Below are positions 26,777-36,833 of a DNA stretch of 64,000 bases, piece after piece. The notes below the pieces were generated by a model. It did no database searches, was not told where the DNA came from, and was given only the letters and a program-made list of their open reading frames with translations. The stretch is taken from assembly GCF_000444995.1 (NCBI RefSeq), contig NC_022041.1, positions 1,152,001-1,216,000 of the forward strand, written 5' to 3'. The position numbers were made by a program, and so were the translations under genes. Source of the DNA: Paracoccus aminophilus JCM 7686. Its GTDB lineage: Bacteria > Pseudomonadota > Alphaproteobacteria > Rhodobacterales > Rhodobacteraceae. Within the stretch, counting starts at the first letter, position 1, and every line of letters starts with the position of its first letter.

Positions 26777-28228
26777 ATGGCGGGGTTGATGATTCAGGGG
26801 ACCGGCTCGAATGTCGGGAAATCGCTGGTCGTGGCGGGGATCTGCCGCGCCTTGCGCCTGCGCGGGCTCTCGGTCGCGCCCTTCAAGCCGCAGAATATGT
26901 CGAACAATGCCGCCGTGACCGCTGATGGCGGCGAGATCGGCCGGGCGCAGGCCCTGCAAGCCCGCGCGGCGGGCTTGGCGCCTCATACTGATATGAACCC
27001 GGTGCTGCTCAAGCCCGAAAGCGAGATGGGCTCGCAGGTGATCGTTCAAGGCCGCCGTCTGGGCACGTTTCGCGCCCGCGATTACTGGGCGATGAAGGCC
27101 GAGCTGATGGGGCGGGTGATGGAGAGCTATCGCCGCCTTGAGGCCGCCCATGATCTCGTGGTGGTCGAGGGGGCGGGCAGCGCCTCGGAGGTCAATCTGC
27201 GGGCGACGGACATTGCCAATATGGGCTTTGCCGAGGCCTCAGGCGTGCCGGTCTTTCTGCTCGGCGATATCGACCGGGGCGGCGTGATCGCGCAGATCGT
27301 CGGCACGAAAGCGGTGATCGCGGATGCCGATGTCGCGCGCATAAAAGGTTTCGTTATCAATAAGTTTCGCGGTGATCCTCAGCTGTTTGCCGATGGCTAT
27401 CAGATGATCGCGACGCAAAGCGGCTGGCCCGGTTTCGGCGTCCTGCCGGCCTTCGAGCAGGCGCATCTTCTGCCCGCCGAGGATGCGCAGGACATCCCGA
27501 CGCGCCGCGTGGGGAGCGGATTGCGCATCGGCTGGCTGGTGCTCTCGCGGGTGGCGAATTTCGATGACCTCGACCCACTGGCGGCCGAGCCGGGCGTCGA
27601 TCTGGTCGCGATCCGCGCCGGCGAGCCGATCCCCGGCGATCTCGATCTGGTCATCATTCCGGGCTCGAAATCGACGCGGGGCGATCTCGATTATCTGCGC
27701 GCGCAGGGCTGGGACATCGACCTTCTCGCGCATCACCGGCGCGGCGGGCGCATCCTTGGCATCTGCGGCGGCTATCAGATGCTGGGCCGCGCGGTCCATG
27801 ATCCCGAGGGGCTTGAGGGCGCGCCGGGCAGCTCAACCGGGCTGGGGCTGCTGGAGGTCGAGACCGTCTTGCAAGGCGACAAGGCATTGCGCGAGGTGAC
27901 CGGCGTGCATCTGGCCAGCGGGCGCGCGCTCAAAGGTTATGAGATTCATCTGGGCGTCACCACCGGCGCGGATCGCGCGCGGCCCTTTGCTCGGATCGGC
28001 GGGCAGGATGAGGGTGCGATCTCTGCGAGCGGCCGGGTCGAGGGCAGCTATCTTCATGGGCTTTTCAGCGATGACGGCTTTCGCGCCGCCTATCTGGCGG
28101 GCTTTGGCGCGGTTTCGGATCTGAGCTATGAGGCGCGGGTCGATGCGGTGTTGGACGCGCTGGCGGCCCATCTTGAGGCGCATCTCGATCTCGACGGGAT
28201 GCTGGCCGCAGCCGGGATCACAGGCTGA
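26777..28228 (+). CDS. cobQ: Cobyric acid synthase
   Basis: Glutamine-dependent amidation of the b, d, e and g side chains of adenosyl-cobyrinic acid a,c-diamide. The 483-residue protein has [12 protein letters not shown] (P-loop), [26 protein letters not shown] and a glutamine amidotransferase domain with the cysteine in [12 protein letters not shown] and SYLHGLF histidine. It forms a pair with cobO. Its 3' end overlaps the opposing hypothetical gene by 11 bases. Confidence 0.97.
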   Translation: MAGLMIQGTGSNVGKSLVVAGICRALRLRGLSVAPFKPQNMSNNAAVTADGGEIGRAQALQARAAGLAPHTDMNPVLLKPESEMGSQVIVQGRRLGTFRARDYWAMKAELMGRVMESYRRLEAAHDLVVVEGAGSASEVNLRATDIANMGFAEASGVPVFLLGDIDRGGVIAQIVGTKAVIADADVARIKGFVINKFRGDPQLFADGYQMIATQSGWPGFGVLPAFEQAHLLPAEDAQDIPTRRVGSGLRIGWLVLSRVANFDDLDPLAAEPGVDLVAIRAGEPIPGDLDLVIIPGSKSTRGDLDYLRAQGWDIDLLAHHRRGGRILGICGGYQMLGRAVHDPEGLEGAPGSSTGLGLLEVETVLQGDKALREVTGVHLASGRALKGYEIHLGVTTGADRARPFARIGGQDEGAISASGRVEGSYLHGLFSDDGFRAAYLAGFGAVSDLSYEARVDAVLDALAAHLEAHLDLDGMLAAAGITG

Positions 28229-28748
28229 GGAAAAGCGCCGGGTCGTAGCGCTCGGCGAGCGGACGGATAAGCGCGGGATGGCTCCAGCTGAGTTCGCGCA
28301 AGATGGCGCGGAGGAGGGTTGCGGGCGCCTCGGGCAGGGGCTGACCGTTGAGGATTGCGTCGCGCAGATCTTGCCTGAGCGCGCGCTCTTCGGGCGCGAA
28401 AAACTGCGCGAAGGGATGCGGCCCCGGACCGGGCGCGCGGGCCGATGAGAGCCCCGCGACATGCCAACCGGGCGGGGGCAGCAGATGGCGCGGCAGCTTG
28501 CGCGGCTCGCGCGTGCCGGGCTGGAAGAGCACAAGGCCGAAATTGCAGAGCCGGGGTTGCGCCGACAGCGCCTGATAGGCGCGGGGATAGAGCGGCGGGT
28601 CAACCGGCCAGGGCTTTGGCGCGCAGCAGAGCGTCGTCAGATCGACCGCGCCGATCTCGGCCAGAACGAAGGTCCAGTCAAGGGCTGCGAGCGCGTCGGC
28701 ATCGCTGCGGGTCAGGGGCGTGAGCGGCGGGATGAGTGTGTCAGTCAT
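28218..28748 (-). CDS. Hypothetical protein next to the cobalamin cluster
   Basis: A 176-residue protein, rich in proline, alanine and leucine, with no signal peptide, membrane segment or motif that I recognise. It has a plausible even codon composition and an N-terminus [20 protein letters not shown]. It is convergent with cobQ (11-base overlap) and separate from the LLM gene by 112 bases. Function unknown; being last at the edge of the cob locus does not by itself imply a role there. Confidence 0.6.
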   Translation of the reverse strand: MTDTLIPPLTPLTRSDADALAALDWTFVLAEIGAVDLTTLCCAPKPWPVDPPLYPRAYQALSAQPRLCNFGLVLFQPGTREPRKLPRHLLPPPGWHVAGLSSARAPGPGPHPFAQFFAPEERALRQDLRDAILNGQPLPEAPATLLRAILRELSWSHPALIRPLAERYDPALFLSL

Positions 28749-28803
28749 GGCGCGGTTCGGGCTGGAAGCGGGTGAGGCGGTTTCGGTAGCGCGGTCGGAA
28801 TTT

Positions 28804-28826
28804 GGGTATTTGGGTGATGAAGAAAG
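28804..28826 (-). repeat. Short dispersed intergenic repeat, copy 3
   Basis: On the minus strand it contains TTCTTCATCACCCAAATACC, matching the copy at 8444-8467. On this strand it lies 34 bases beyond the LLM oxidoreductase stop codon, again just after a gene. Confidence 0.65.
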
Positions 28827-28860
28827 CGCGGGGCTCTGGCCTTTCGGGCGGCCACGGCGC

Positions 28861-29883
28861 TTAGCGCCAGCCGAGTTCCGGCGCGATCTGGGTTAGGATC
28901 GCCTCGATGACATGGGCATTATAGGCGACCCCGAGCTGGTTTGGCACCGTGAGGAGCAGCGTATCGGCCTCGGCGATGGCTTCGTCTTCGGCGAGCTCTT
29001 TGATGAGGCGGGCAGGTTCGGCGGCGTAGCTGCGCCCGAAGATTGCTCGGGTCGAGGCATCAATATAGCCGATCTGATCGGCGCTTTGGCTATCGCGGCC
29101 GAAATAGGTGCGGTCGCGGTCATCGATCAGCGCGAAAATGCTGCGGCTGACTGACACGCGGGGCGCGTGAGCGTGGCCTGCCTCTTTCCACGCGGCGCGA
29201 TAGGCGCGGATCTGATTGGCCTGCTGGATATGGAAGGGCTCGCCGGTTTCATCGGTCTTGAGGGTCGAGCTTTGCAGATGCATCCCGAGCTTGGCCGCCC
29301 AGATCGCGGTCGCGATCGTGCTGGAGCCCCACCAGATCCGGTCGCGCAGCCCCTCGGAATGAGGCTCGAGGCGCAAGAGACCCGGGGGATTGGGAAACAT
29401 CGGCTGGGGATTCGGCTCGGCAAAGCCTTCGCCTTTGAGCAGGTCGAGCAGCACCTCGGTGTGGCGGCGGCCCATCTCGCTGTCGGTTTCCTTGTCGTCG
29501 GGCTGGTAGCCGAAGTAACGCCAGCCATCGATCACCTGTTCGGGCGAGCCGCGGCTCAGGCCAAGCTGGAGCCGTCCGCCCGCGATCAGATCGGCGGCGC
29601 CGGCGTCTTCGGCCATATAGAGCGGGTTTTCATAGCGCATATCGATGACGGCGGTGCCGATCTCGATGCGCGAGGTCTGCGCGCCAATGGCTGCGAGGAG
29701 CGGGAAGGGCGAGGCGAGTTGGCGCGCGAAGTGATGGACCCGGAAATAGGCGCCATCTGCGCCCAGCTCTTCGGCGGCGACCGCGAGATCGATCGACTGG
29801 AGGAGCGCATCGCCAGCCGTGCGCGTGCCCGATTGCGGGGAGGGCGTCCAATGGCCGAAGGAGAGAAAACCGATCTTCTTCAT
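28861..29883 (-). CDS. LLM-class flavin-dependent oxidoreductase
   Basis: A 340-residue luciferase-like monooxygenase (bacterial luciferase TIM-barrel). Recognisable segments are MKKIGFLSFGHW, the SIDLAVAAEELGADGAYFRVHH segment and the RLQLGLSRGSPEQV segment near residue 110. It probably uses FMNH2 from a partner reductase. Substrate unknown. Monocistronic as far as can be seen. Confidence 0.9.
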   Translation of the reverse strand: MKKIGFLSFGHWTPSPQSGTRTAGDALLQSIDLAVAAEELGADGAYFRVHHFARQLASPFPLLAAIGAQTSRIEIGTAVIDMRYENPLYMAEDAGAADLIAGGRLQLGLSRGSPEQVIDGWRYFGYQPDDKETDSEMGRRHTEVLLDLLKGEGFAEPNPQPMFPNPPGLLRLEPHSEGLRDRIWWGSSTIATAIWAAKLGMHLQSSTLKTDETGEPFHIQQANQIRAYRAAWKEAGHAHAPRVSVSRSIFALIDDRDRTYFGRDSQSADQIGYIDASTRAIFGRSYAAEPARLIKELAEDEAIAEADTLLLTVPNQLGVAYNAHVIEAILTQIAPELGWR

Positions 29884-29984
29884 CGCAAGCCTCCGCGGCG
29901 CAGGGAATGCGCCCTGTCGTGAGAGGTGGCCTTGTCCCGAGTTTGCCGGGGCAAGATGGTGGTCGCGGTCGTTCTGGCGCCGCC

Positions 29985-30953
29985 TCAGCCCGGCGTGGTG
30001 GCCGGGTGGAGGACCGAGAGCTCTGGTGCGGCCTGAGTGACGATTGCTGCAGCGGGAACCGGGCGGGTCAGCCAGACGCCGCCGCCGATCACCGCGCCGC
30101 GGCCGATGGTGATGCGGCCCAAGATCGTCGCACCGGCGTAGATGACGACATCATCCTCGATCACCGGATGGCGCGGGCGACCCTTGATGAGCTGGCCGTT
30201 GCCGTCATCTTCGAAGCGTTTCGCGCCAAGCGTGACCTGCTGGTAAAGCCGGACATTGCGGCCGATGATCGCGGTCTCGCCGATGACGACGCCAGTGCCG
30301 TGGTCGATGAAGAAGGCCGGGCCGATGCGGGCGCCCGGGTGGATGTCGATGCCGGTCATCGAATGGGACTGTTCGGCCATGATCCGGGCGATCATCGTCG
30401 CGCCGAGCCCATAAAGCACATGGGCGATGCGGTGGCGCAGGACGGCGGCGATGCCGGGGAAGCAGAAAATGATCTCGTCGAGGCTTTTTGCCGAAGGATC
30501 GCCCGCATAGGCGGCAGCGATATCGGTGTCATGGAGATCGCGCAGCACCGGCAGGGATGCGACGAAGGCGAGGCTTGCGGCCTCGGCGCGGGCATAGGTC
30601 TCTGTCGGGTCGGCATCGTCGCTCAGCATCCATTCGAGCGCGATCTGGCGCGCGATCCGCGCCTGCACCGTAGGCAGGGTGCGCGCGACATAGGCCTCGG
30701 TTTCATTGTGGCACATGCCGACCGGGCCGAAATGAGCGGGATAGAGCAGGCCGACGGTCTCGCTCAGGATCTCGTCGATCAGCGAGCGCGAGGGCAGGCA
30801 GGGGGCGGGGCGGTCCTTGTAGCGCTTTTGTTGCGAGATCATCCGGATCAGGCGCAGCTTCTCGGCCACCTCGCTCAGCGCGGCGGTGTCCGGTTCTGGC
30901 TGGCCTTGAAGCATCTGGTTCATCTTTGCCGGACCTTCCTTCATCGCTGTCAT
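29985..30953 (-). CDS. cysE: Serine O-acetyltransferase
   Basis: First step of cysteine synthesis from serine and acetyl-CoA. The 322-residue protein is of the long type, with an N-terminal helical part and a C-terminal left-handed beta-helix of hexapeptide repeats containing GIDIHPGARIGPAFFIDHGTGVVIGETA. Consistent with assimilatory sulfur metabolism; the sulfate ABC transporter is encoded about 5 kb away. The start could also be an ATG at residue 11. Confidence 0.93.
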   Translation of the reverse strand: MTAMKEGPAKMNQMLQGQPEPDTAALSEVAEKLRLIRMISQQKRYKDRPAPCLPSRSLIDEILSETVGLLYPAHFGPVGMCHNETEAYVARTLPTVQARIARQIALEWMLSDDADPTETYARAEAASLAFVASLPVLRDLHDTDIAAAYAGDPSAKSLDEIIFCFPGIAAVLRHRIAHVLYGLGATMIARIMAEQSHSMTGIDIHPGARIGPAFFIDHGTGVVIGETAIIGRNVRLYQQVTLGAKRFEDDGNGQLIKGRPRHPVIEDDVVIYAGATILGRITIGRGAVIGGGVWLTRPVPAAAIVTQAAPELSVLHPATTPG

Positions 30954-31400
30954 CCCAAATTAGGCCGGTTCGCCTAAATTTCCAATGGGCGTGACCTTCC
31001 ATTTTTGCGCCCCGCCCGCAAGAGGGCGGCCGAAAGCTAAATCGTCGCGACAGCAACGCTTTCTTTACCTTTACCCGCTATGAGCGGCGGCGATTGTCAG
31101 AGGCGGGTTCGGTGAAAGCCGATCACGCCACGGTTTGGCGCCGAACTGCGCGCGCCAGCCGATTAAGAGAATTTGAAGGAGAAGATGGTCTTATGTGGGA
31201 TTTCTTGTATTCTGCGGGAAATGCAGCAGCTCGGCTGCGATTCCGGCGGGCGGGCGGCGCAAAGCGCCCAGATGGCGGAAATCTTTTCCTGAGCTCCTGC
31301 CTCATGGAATGCCTTTCTGCGGGCGGTTGTATTTTTAGCGCCCAAAAATACGATAAACATGGTAGAGATTTATAAGTAAAGCCGTTTGGCGGAGTGGACC
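30954..31400. other. Intergenic stretch without a convincing gene
   Basis: About 450 bases between divergent cysE and the hydrolase gene. It is relatively AT-rich towards 31,350. A 93-codon plus-strand frame (31094-31375) has no ribosome site or recognisable fold. Presumably it holds the two divergent promoters. Confidence 0.55.
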
Positions 31401-31991
31401 ATGACCAGAACTCTTCTCGTCCCCGGGCTCGAAGGCTCGCCGGCCCCCCATTGGCAGCATTGGTGGGCTCTGACCGACCCGCGTGCGATCACGGTTGATC
31501 TTTCTGATCCCGGATCGCCCGATCCGATTATCTGGGAGGCAGAGCTTGCCGGCCAGATCCTTCAGCATCCCGACAGCGTGCTGGTCGGGCATTCGCTGGG
31601 TGCCGTGCTGATCACGCGTATTCTGGCCAAATGGCCGCAATTGCGGGTGCGCGCGGCCATGCTGGTGGCGCCCGCTGATCCAGCCGAACACAGCCGGATC
31701 GGTGGCTTTGCCCCGGTGGCCGAACATGCGCTGAGCGTGCCTGCGATGGTGATTGCCAGCCGCAATGACCCTTGGATGGGGTTTGAGCGGTTGCGCCAGC
31801 TGTCCCGGGCCTGGCGTGCGGATTTCGTCGATCTGGGTGACGCGGGCCATATCAACTCGGAGGCGGGCTATGGGCCTTGGCCGCAGGGCAAAGCCTTGCG
31901 CGACGAGCTTTTGGCGCGCAGCGCGACCGATCCCGATGGCGCGCATCCGGGCGATGTGCTGACCCTGACCCGGCGCAAGACCACCGTCTGA
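31401..31991 (+). CDS. Alpha/beta hydrolase (RBBP9/YdeN type)
   Basis: A 196-residue serine hydrolase. The start MTRTLLVPGLEGSP follows GGAG at 31391. The nucleophile is in VGHSLGA, the acid in SRNDPW and the histidine in DAGHIN, the pattern of the small RBBP9/YdeN family. Substrate unknown. Convergent with the XRE-cupin gene. Confidence 0.88.
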   Translation: MTRTLLVPGLEGSPAPHWQHWWALTDPRAITVDLSDPGSPDPIIWEAELAGQILQHPDSVLVGHSLGAVLITRILAKWPQLRVRAAMLVAPADPAEHSRIGGFAPVAEHALSVPAMVIASRNDPWMGFERLRQLSRAWRADFVDLGDAGHINSEAGYGPWPQGKALRDELLARSATDPDGAHPGDVLTLTRRKTTV

Positions 31992-32008
31992 ACGTCGGGT
32001 GTTAGGCC

Positions 32009-32572
32009 CTAGCCGACCACCGTGCGGAAGAAGCGTAGAACCCCCTCGCCGGCATTGACCAGACGGTAGCTCTGCGCCGAGTTGAAGATTGTGAAATCGC
32101 CCGCCTCGACCGTGAGGGGGGCGGTTTCTAGTTCGACGCGCAGCCTGCCCTCGGTCACCGCAATCATCTCGTGCCAGCCGATCGGATCGGCTTCGGCCTG
32201 ATAGGTCTCGCCCGGGGCCAGCGACCAGCTCCAGAGCTGGGTTTCGTGGCGGGCCGGGACCGAGCCGAGCAGGACGCCGCGGCTGTCGGGGGAATGCCCG
32301 CGCCAGGCCAAAAGGCCGATACGCTTGGGATCGACCGCGGGCTCGGCGACCAGATCGACAAAGCCCACGCCAAGCGCATTGGCCAGCTTGTCGAGGCTCG
32401 AGAGGCTGATATTCGCGCCCTCGCCCTCAAGGGCCGCGATCATGCGGCGGCTGATGCTTGATGCCTCTGCCAAAGCCTGTTGGCTCAGGCCCGCAGCCTG
32501 ACGGAAGCGCCGCAGATTGGCGCCGAGATGGGTGAGAACGGTGGGGTCTTGACTGTGCATTATATTGCTCAT
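32009..32572 (-). CDS. XRE-family regulator with C-terminal cupin
   Basis: A 187-residue protein: helix-turn-helix at about residues 15-70 (LSQQALAEASSISRRMIAAL) and a cupin domain in the second half with WHEMIAVTEGRLRVELE. Such fused regulators often control an adjacent transporter. It diverges from the EamA exporter gene with only 14 bases between start codons (26 if the internal ATG at 32560 is used). A palindrome covers the exporter start, so it may repress that gene. Confidence 0.9.
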   Translation of the reverse strand: MSNIMHSQDPTVLTHLGANLRRFRQAAGLSQQALAEASSISRRMIAALEGEGANISLSSLDKLANALGVGFVDLVAEPAVDPKRIGLLAWRGHSPDSRGVLLGSVPARHETQLWSWSLAPGETYQAEADPIGWHEMIAVTEGRLRVELETAPLTVEAGDFTIFNSAQSYRLVNAGEGVLRFFRTVVG

Positions 32573-32577
32573 AGGGA

Positions 32578-32597
32578 TTGTGCATTATGCTGCACAA
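32578..32597. promoter_or_regulatory. Palindrome over the exporter start, putative XRE operator
   Basis: Inverted repeat TTGTGCA-N6-TGCACAA. A related TGTGCATTAT occurs at 32554-32563, inside the regulator start region, as a direct repeat. The palindrome covers the ATG of the EamA gene. Confidence 0.6.
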
Positions 32598-33519
32598 TCC
32601 GCCCAAACGCAAATCCCTCGCCCTTACCTTCTCGCGTCAGGAACTGGCGCTGATCGCGGTTACCGTGATCTGGGGCGGCACCTTCCTGATCGTCCAGCAG
32701 GCGATGACCGTCAGCGGCGCGCTGTTCTTTGTCGGCCTGCGTTTCCTGATCGCGGGGCTGCTCGGTGCCTTGGTCTTTCGCCGCGATATGGTGGGGCTGA
32801 CCCGGACCGAGGTCAGCGCGGGGGTGATGATCGGGCTGATGCTCTGCCTTGGCTACGCCTTGCAGGGCCATGGGCTCAAGACGATCACCACCAGCCAATC
32901 GGCCTTCATCACCGCGCTTTATGTGCCGATCGTGCCGCTGTTGCAGTGGGGGCTCTTGCGCCGCCCGCCGGGGCTGATGAGCTGGCTTGGCATCGGGCTG
33001 GCCTTTGCGGGCCTCGTGCTGCTCGCCGGGCCAGATGCGGGACAGGTGTCTTTCTCCAGCGGCGAGCTTCTGACGCTTGGCAGCGCGGTCGCGGTTGCAG
33101 CCGAGATCATCTTGATCAGCATGTATGCCGGGCGCGTCAACAGCCGCCGGATCACGGTGATGCAGCTTCTTGCGGGCAGCGGTTTTTGCTTCCTGCTGAT
33201 GCCGGTCGCGGGGGAAAGTCTGCCGGCCTTCCATTGGATCTGGGTCACGGCGGCCATCGGTCTTGGCGCGGCCAGCGCGCTGATCCAGCTGACGATGAAC
33301 TGGGCGCAGAAGGTGGTTTCGCCGACGCGCGCCACGGTGATCTATACCGGAGAGCCGGTCTTTGCCGGGATCTTCGGCCGGATCGCGGGCGAGCGGCTGC
33401 CCGCCCTTGCCATGATCGGCGCGCTGCTGATCCTGATCGGCGTGATCGTAAGCGAGCTGAAGCCCGCCAAAGCCACGAGCAAAGCCGCTGGCAAAGCTTC
33501 TGCCACCACACCGAGCTGA
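32587..33519 (+). CDS. EamA-family (DMT) transporter
   Basis: A 310-residue inner-membrane protein with about ten predicted transmembrane segments and two EamA repeats (first with AVTVIWGGTFLIVQQ, second starting near residue 150). Probably an exporter of a small metabolite or amino acid. The ATG at 32587 is the first convincing start; a TTG at 32578 is the only upstream alternative. It is likely controlled by the divergent XRE-cupin protein. Confidence 0.9.
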   Translation: MLHNPPKRKSLALTFSRQELALIAVTVIWGGTFLIVQQAMTVSGALFFVGLRFLIAGLLGALVFRRDMVGLTRTEVSAGVMIGLMLCLGYALQGHGLKTITTSQSAFITALYVPIVPLLQWGLLRRPPGLMSWLGIGLAFAGLVLLAGPDAGQVSFSSGELLTLGSAVAVAAEIILISMYAGRVNSRRITVMQLLAGSGFCFLLMPVAGESLPAFHWIWVTAAIGLGAASALIQLTMNWAQKVVSPTRATVIYTGEPVFAGIFGRIAGERLPALAMIGALLILIGVIVSELKPAKATSKAAGKASATTPS

Positions 33520-33573
33520 CCGGGCTCGGCTTCGGAGGCTGTGGAGGCGGCAGGTCATAGTTCCGACCGCCCC

Positions 33574-34299
33574 TTAAACATGCTGCAGAAAATCGCGCAG
33601 CCGCTCGCTTGGCGGATGGTCGATCATCTCGCGCGGGTCGCCATCGACCGAGATCTTGCCATGCTCCATGAAAATCAGCCGACTGCCGACCTGTTTGGCA
33701 AAGCCCATCTCATGGGTGACGACGACCATGGTCATGCCCTCTTGCGCGAGCTGGCGCATGACATTGAGCACCTCTTGCTTCAGCTCTGGATCAAGCGCTG
33801 AGGTCGGCTCGTCAAAGAGCATGACCTTCGGGCGCACCGCCAAAGCGCGCGCAATCGCCACACGCTGCTGCTGGCCGCCAGAGAGCTCGGAGGGCAGATG
33901 GCCCGCGCGCTCGCGCAGGCCGACCTTGTCCAGAAGCGCGAGCGCCTGCGCCTCGGCCTCGGCTCGGCTGGCGCCCCGGACTTGACGCGGGCCGAAGGCC
34001 ACATTCTGCAGGGCGGTCATCTGGGGAAAGAGGTTGAACTGCTGAAAGACCATGCCTGCTTCCTGCCGGATGGCGCGCAGGCTTTTCGACCCGGCCTTGA
34101 CCGATTTCCCGTCCACGATCAGATCGCCGCCCGAGATGGTTTCCAGCCCGTTGATGCAGCGCAACAGCGTCGATTTCCCCGAGCCTGAGGGCCCGATCAG
34201 CACGACGACCTCGCCTTGGTCGATGTTGAGATCCACCTGATCGAGCACGGTCAGATCGCCGAAGATCTTCGAGGTTTTGTGAAATTCGATAATGCTCAC
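33574..34299 (-). CDS. glnQ: Polar amino acid (glutamine-type) ABC transporter ATPase
   Basis: A 241-residue GlnQ-type ATPase with Walker [10 protein letters not shown] near residue 37, signature [15 protein letters not shown] and Walker [15 protein letters not shown]. It follows the permease gene with a four-base overlap and forms a glnH-glnP-glnQ operon. The amino acid transported cannot be fixed from the sequence. Confidence 0.94.
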   Translation of the reverse strand: MSIIEFHKTSKIFGDLTVLDQVDLNIDQGEVVVLIGPSGSGKSTLLRCINGLETISGGDLIVDGKSVKAGSKSLRAIRQEAGMVFQQFNLFPQMTALQNVAFGPRQVRGASRAEAEAQALALLDKVGLRERAGHLPSELSGGQQQRVAIARALAVRPKVMLFDEPTSALDPELKQEVLNVMRQLAQEGMTMVVVTHEMGFAKQVGSRLIFMEHGKISVDGDPREMIDHPPSERLRDFLQHV

Positions 34300-34991
34300 A
34301 GGATCCTCATGCGCTTTTCAATGAGACGCAGGATCAGCGAGAGAATCCCGGTCATAATGAGGTAAATGACACCGACGGCGGTCCAGATCTCGACCGCGCG
34401 AAAGTTCGAGGCCATGATTTCCTGCCCCGTCCGGGTCAGCTCGGCGACGCCGATGACGATGAAGAGCGAGGTGTCCTTGAGCGAGATGATATATTGGTTG
34501 CCAAGCGGAGGGATCAGGCGGCGGAAGGCCAGCGGACCGACGATATAGGCCAAGACCTTCCAGCGCGGCAGCCCCATGGCAAGCCCGGCCTCGCCCAAGC
34601 CCTTCGGGATCGACAGAAGCGCGCCGCGCACGATCTCTGCAATATAGGCGCCCGCGTTGATCGAGATCGCGATGACGGCGGCGGTCATCGGATTGATGCG
34701 CAGGGTTTTCAGCATGGCGATGTCGTAATCGGCGCCGATCTTCTTGGCGATGATCGGCAGCGCGAAGTAAAGAAACATCACCTGAACGACGATGGGCGTG
34801 CCGCGGATGACCTCGATATAGATCAGCGCCAGCGCATTGACGATGCGGTTGCCATAGGCGCGCATCAACCCGAAGAGAAAGCCGATCGTTGTGCCAAACA
34901 CCAGTCCCAGAAAGGCGATGAACAGCGTGACGCGCGCGCCCGCAAGCAGTTGCGGCAGGAATTGCGGGATGACGGACCAGTCGATTTCCAT
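34296..34991 (-). CDS. glnP: Amino acid ABC transporter permease
   Basis: A 231-residue HisM/GlnP-type permease with about five transmembrane segments, the [14 protein letters not shown] motif near residue 60 and the EAA loop [20 protein letters not shown]. Overlaps glnQ by four bases. Confidence 0.94.
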   Translation of the reverse strand: MEIDWSVIPQFLPQLLAGARVTLFIAFLGLVFGTTIGFLFGLMRAYGNRIVNALALIYIEVIRGTPIVVQVMFLYFALPIIAKKIGADYDIAMLKTLRINPMTAAVIAISINAGAYIAEIVRGALLSIPKGLGEAGLAMGLPRWKVLAYIVGPLAFRRLIPPLGNQYIISLKDTSLFIVIGVAELTRTGQEIMASNFRAVEIWTAVGVIYLIMTGILSLILRLIEKRMRIL

Positions 34992-35069
34992 CGCGGCCTC
35001 CGTTGTCTGGTGAGGCTGGGCAGGGGCTGAAGCGGCACTCCCGCTCCAGCCCGAAGGGAGAAGCGCGGC

Positions 35070-35810
35070 TTAGTTTGTCGGTTTCTGGCCGAACCATTTC
35101 TCATAGATGGCGTCATAGCGCCCATCCGCTTTGATCTTGGCCAGAGCCTCGCTCACCTTGGCGGTGTTCTCGCTGCCCTTGGGCAGCGCGATGCCATATT
35201 GCTGGCCTTCAAGCTTGTCGCCCACCGCTTTGACCTGACCGTTGCCCGCAGTCTTGATGTAGTAAAGCACGTTCGGCAGATCGTGGAGCGCGGCGTCCAC
35301 ATTGCCGGTGCGCACCTCCAGATAGGCGTTGTCGATATTCGGGAACTGGCGCAGCGTCGTGTCGGCGAGGTTTTTCTTCGCGTAATCCTCGGACGAGGTG
35401 CCGGTTTTCACCGCGAGCGTCTTGCCCTTGAGATCGCCCACGCCAGTGACGGTGCTGTCGGCGGGCACCATCAGCATGAGGCCGCTGTCATAATAGGGCG
35501 CCGAGAAATCGACCGCATTCTTGCGCTCATCCGTGATCGTGATCCCGGCGATCGCCGCGTCGATCTGGCCGGTTTGCAGCGCCGGGATGATGCCCGAGAA
35601 ATCCATCGGACGCAGCTCATAGGTGACGCCGATTTCCTTGGCGACCGCATCCCATAGATCGATGTCGAAGCCGACGTATTTATCGCCCTCCTTGAACTCG
35701 AAGGGCACGAAGGCGGTGTCGGTGGCGACGACCAGATCGGCGGCATGGACAGCCGTGCTCAGACCAAGCGAGAGGGCGGCCGCAGAGACGAATCTTAGGA
35801 ATTTGTTCAT
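35070..35810 (-). CDS. glnH: Amino acid ABC transporter substrate-binding protein
   Basis: A 246-residue periplasmic protein with a signal peptide ([18 protein letters not shown], cleavage after VHA). Its mature part has the family signatures [19 protein letters not shown] and [20 protein letters not shown]. The start has a CAGGAAA ribosome site. First gene of the glnHPQ operon. Confidence 0.94.
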   Translation of the reverse strand: MNKFLRFVSAAALSLGLSTAVHAADLVVATDTAFVPFEFKEGDKYVGFDIDLWDAVAKEIGVTYELRPMDFSGIIPALQTGQIDAAIAGITITDERKNAVDFSAPYYDSGLMLMVPADSTVTGVGDLKGKTLAVKTGTSSEDYAKKNLADTTLRQFPNIDNAYLEVRTGNVDAALHDLPNVLYYIKTAGNGQVKAVGDKLEGQQYGIALPKGSENTAKVSEALAKIKADGRYDAIYEKWFGQKPTN

Positions 35811-35943
35811 GTCGGTTTCCTGTTGGGCGAGTTGAGATGGGCGGTCGGCCCGATCGAGGGCAAGCTTTGCATGGTTGCGAGGCCCTTGCAACAATTGAGC
35901 AATTGGCTTTGGGACAGGCTTTTCACCCAGAGAAAACGCCAAG

Positions 35944-35974
35944 AAAAAACGCCCCGGTTTGCGACCGGAGCGTT
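35944..35974 (-). terminator. Rho-independent terminator after cysW
   Basis: On the minus strand: AACGCTCCGGT and ACCGGGGCGTT arms (one mismatch) around a five-base loop, followed by a run of six T. It ends the sulfate transporter operon and insulates the glnHPQ operon. Confidence 0.85.
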
Positions 35975-35999
35975 TCAAGATTGGCCTGAGGCGACCCCA

Positions 36000-36833
36000 T
36001 CAGGCCTTGGACTTGCGGCCTTCCAGCACCGTCTTGGCGACCAAGGCCACCAGCGCGATCAGCGTCAGCGTCGAGGCGGCGGCAAAAGCACCGACGACGT
36101 TGAGGTCGTTAAACAAGAGCTCGATCTGAAGCGGCAGCGTATTCGTCTGCCCCCGGATGCTGCCCGAGACGACCGAGACGCCGCCGAACTCTCCGACCGC
36201 GCGCGCCGTGCACAGGACTGCGCCGTAAAGCAGCGCCCATTTGATATTCGGCAGCGTCACGCGGCTGAAGATCTGCCAGCCATTCGCGCCAAGCGTGACG
36301 GCGGCTTCTTCTTGGTCGGTGCCCTGCGCCTGCATCAAGGGCAGGACCTCGCGCGCGACGAAGGGGGCGGTGACGAACATCGTGACCAGCACGATGCCGG
36401 GCAGGGCGAACATCACCTGTAGGTCATGGGCTTGCAGCCACGGACCGAGCAGGCCTTGGCGGCCGTAAAGCAGCAGGTAGCAGATGCCCGCGATGATCGG
36501 CGAGATCGAGAAGGGGATCTCGATCAGCGTGACCAGAATGGCCCGGCCCGGGAAGCGATGCTTGGCAATCGCCCAAGCTGCAGCGACGCCGAAGACGATA
36601 TTGACCGGCACGACGATCGCCGCCGTGATGCTGGTCAGCCAGATCGCGTGCAGCGTGTCGGGCTTGAGGATATTGGCCGCATAGGCCGACCAGCCCGCCG
36701 AAAGCGCGCGGGCAAAGATATAGGCCAAGGGTGCCACGACCAAGAGCAGGGTCAGCACGACGGCCAGACCGATCAGCAGGCGCGGCAGGAGCCGGGACTG
36801 GCCGGGCGCGTGGCTCAGAGCGATTGCGGTCAT
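36000..36833 (-). CDS. cysW: Sulfate/thiosulfate ABC transporter permease CysW
   Basis: A 277-residue integral membrane protein with about six transmembrane segments and the EAA-like loop DQEEAAVTLGANGWQIF. The ARAVGEFGGVSVVSG segment is typical of CysW. The start (MTAIALSHAPG) overlaps the cysT stop by four bases. Confidence 0.95.
   Translation of the reverse strand: MTAIALSHAPGQSRLLPRLLIGLAVVLTLLLVVAPLAYIFARALSAGWSAYAANILKPDTLHAIWLTSITAAIVVPVNIVFGVAAAWAIAKHRFPGRAILVTLIEIPFSISPIIAGICYLLLYGRQGLLGPWLQAHDLQVMFALPGIVLVTMFVTAPFVAREVLPLMQAQGTDQEEAAVTLGANGWQIFSRVTLPNIKWALLYGAVLCTARAVGEFGGVSVVSGSIRGQTNTLPLQIELLFNDLNVVGAFAAASTLTLIALVALVAKTVLEGRKSKA

Noticed and set aside
31094..31375. 93-codon plus-strand frame upstream of the hydrolase
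   Set aside because: No ribosome site, no family, biased composition.
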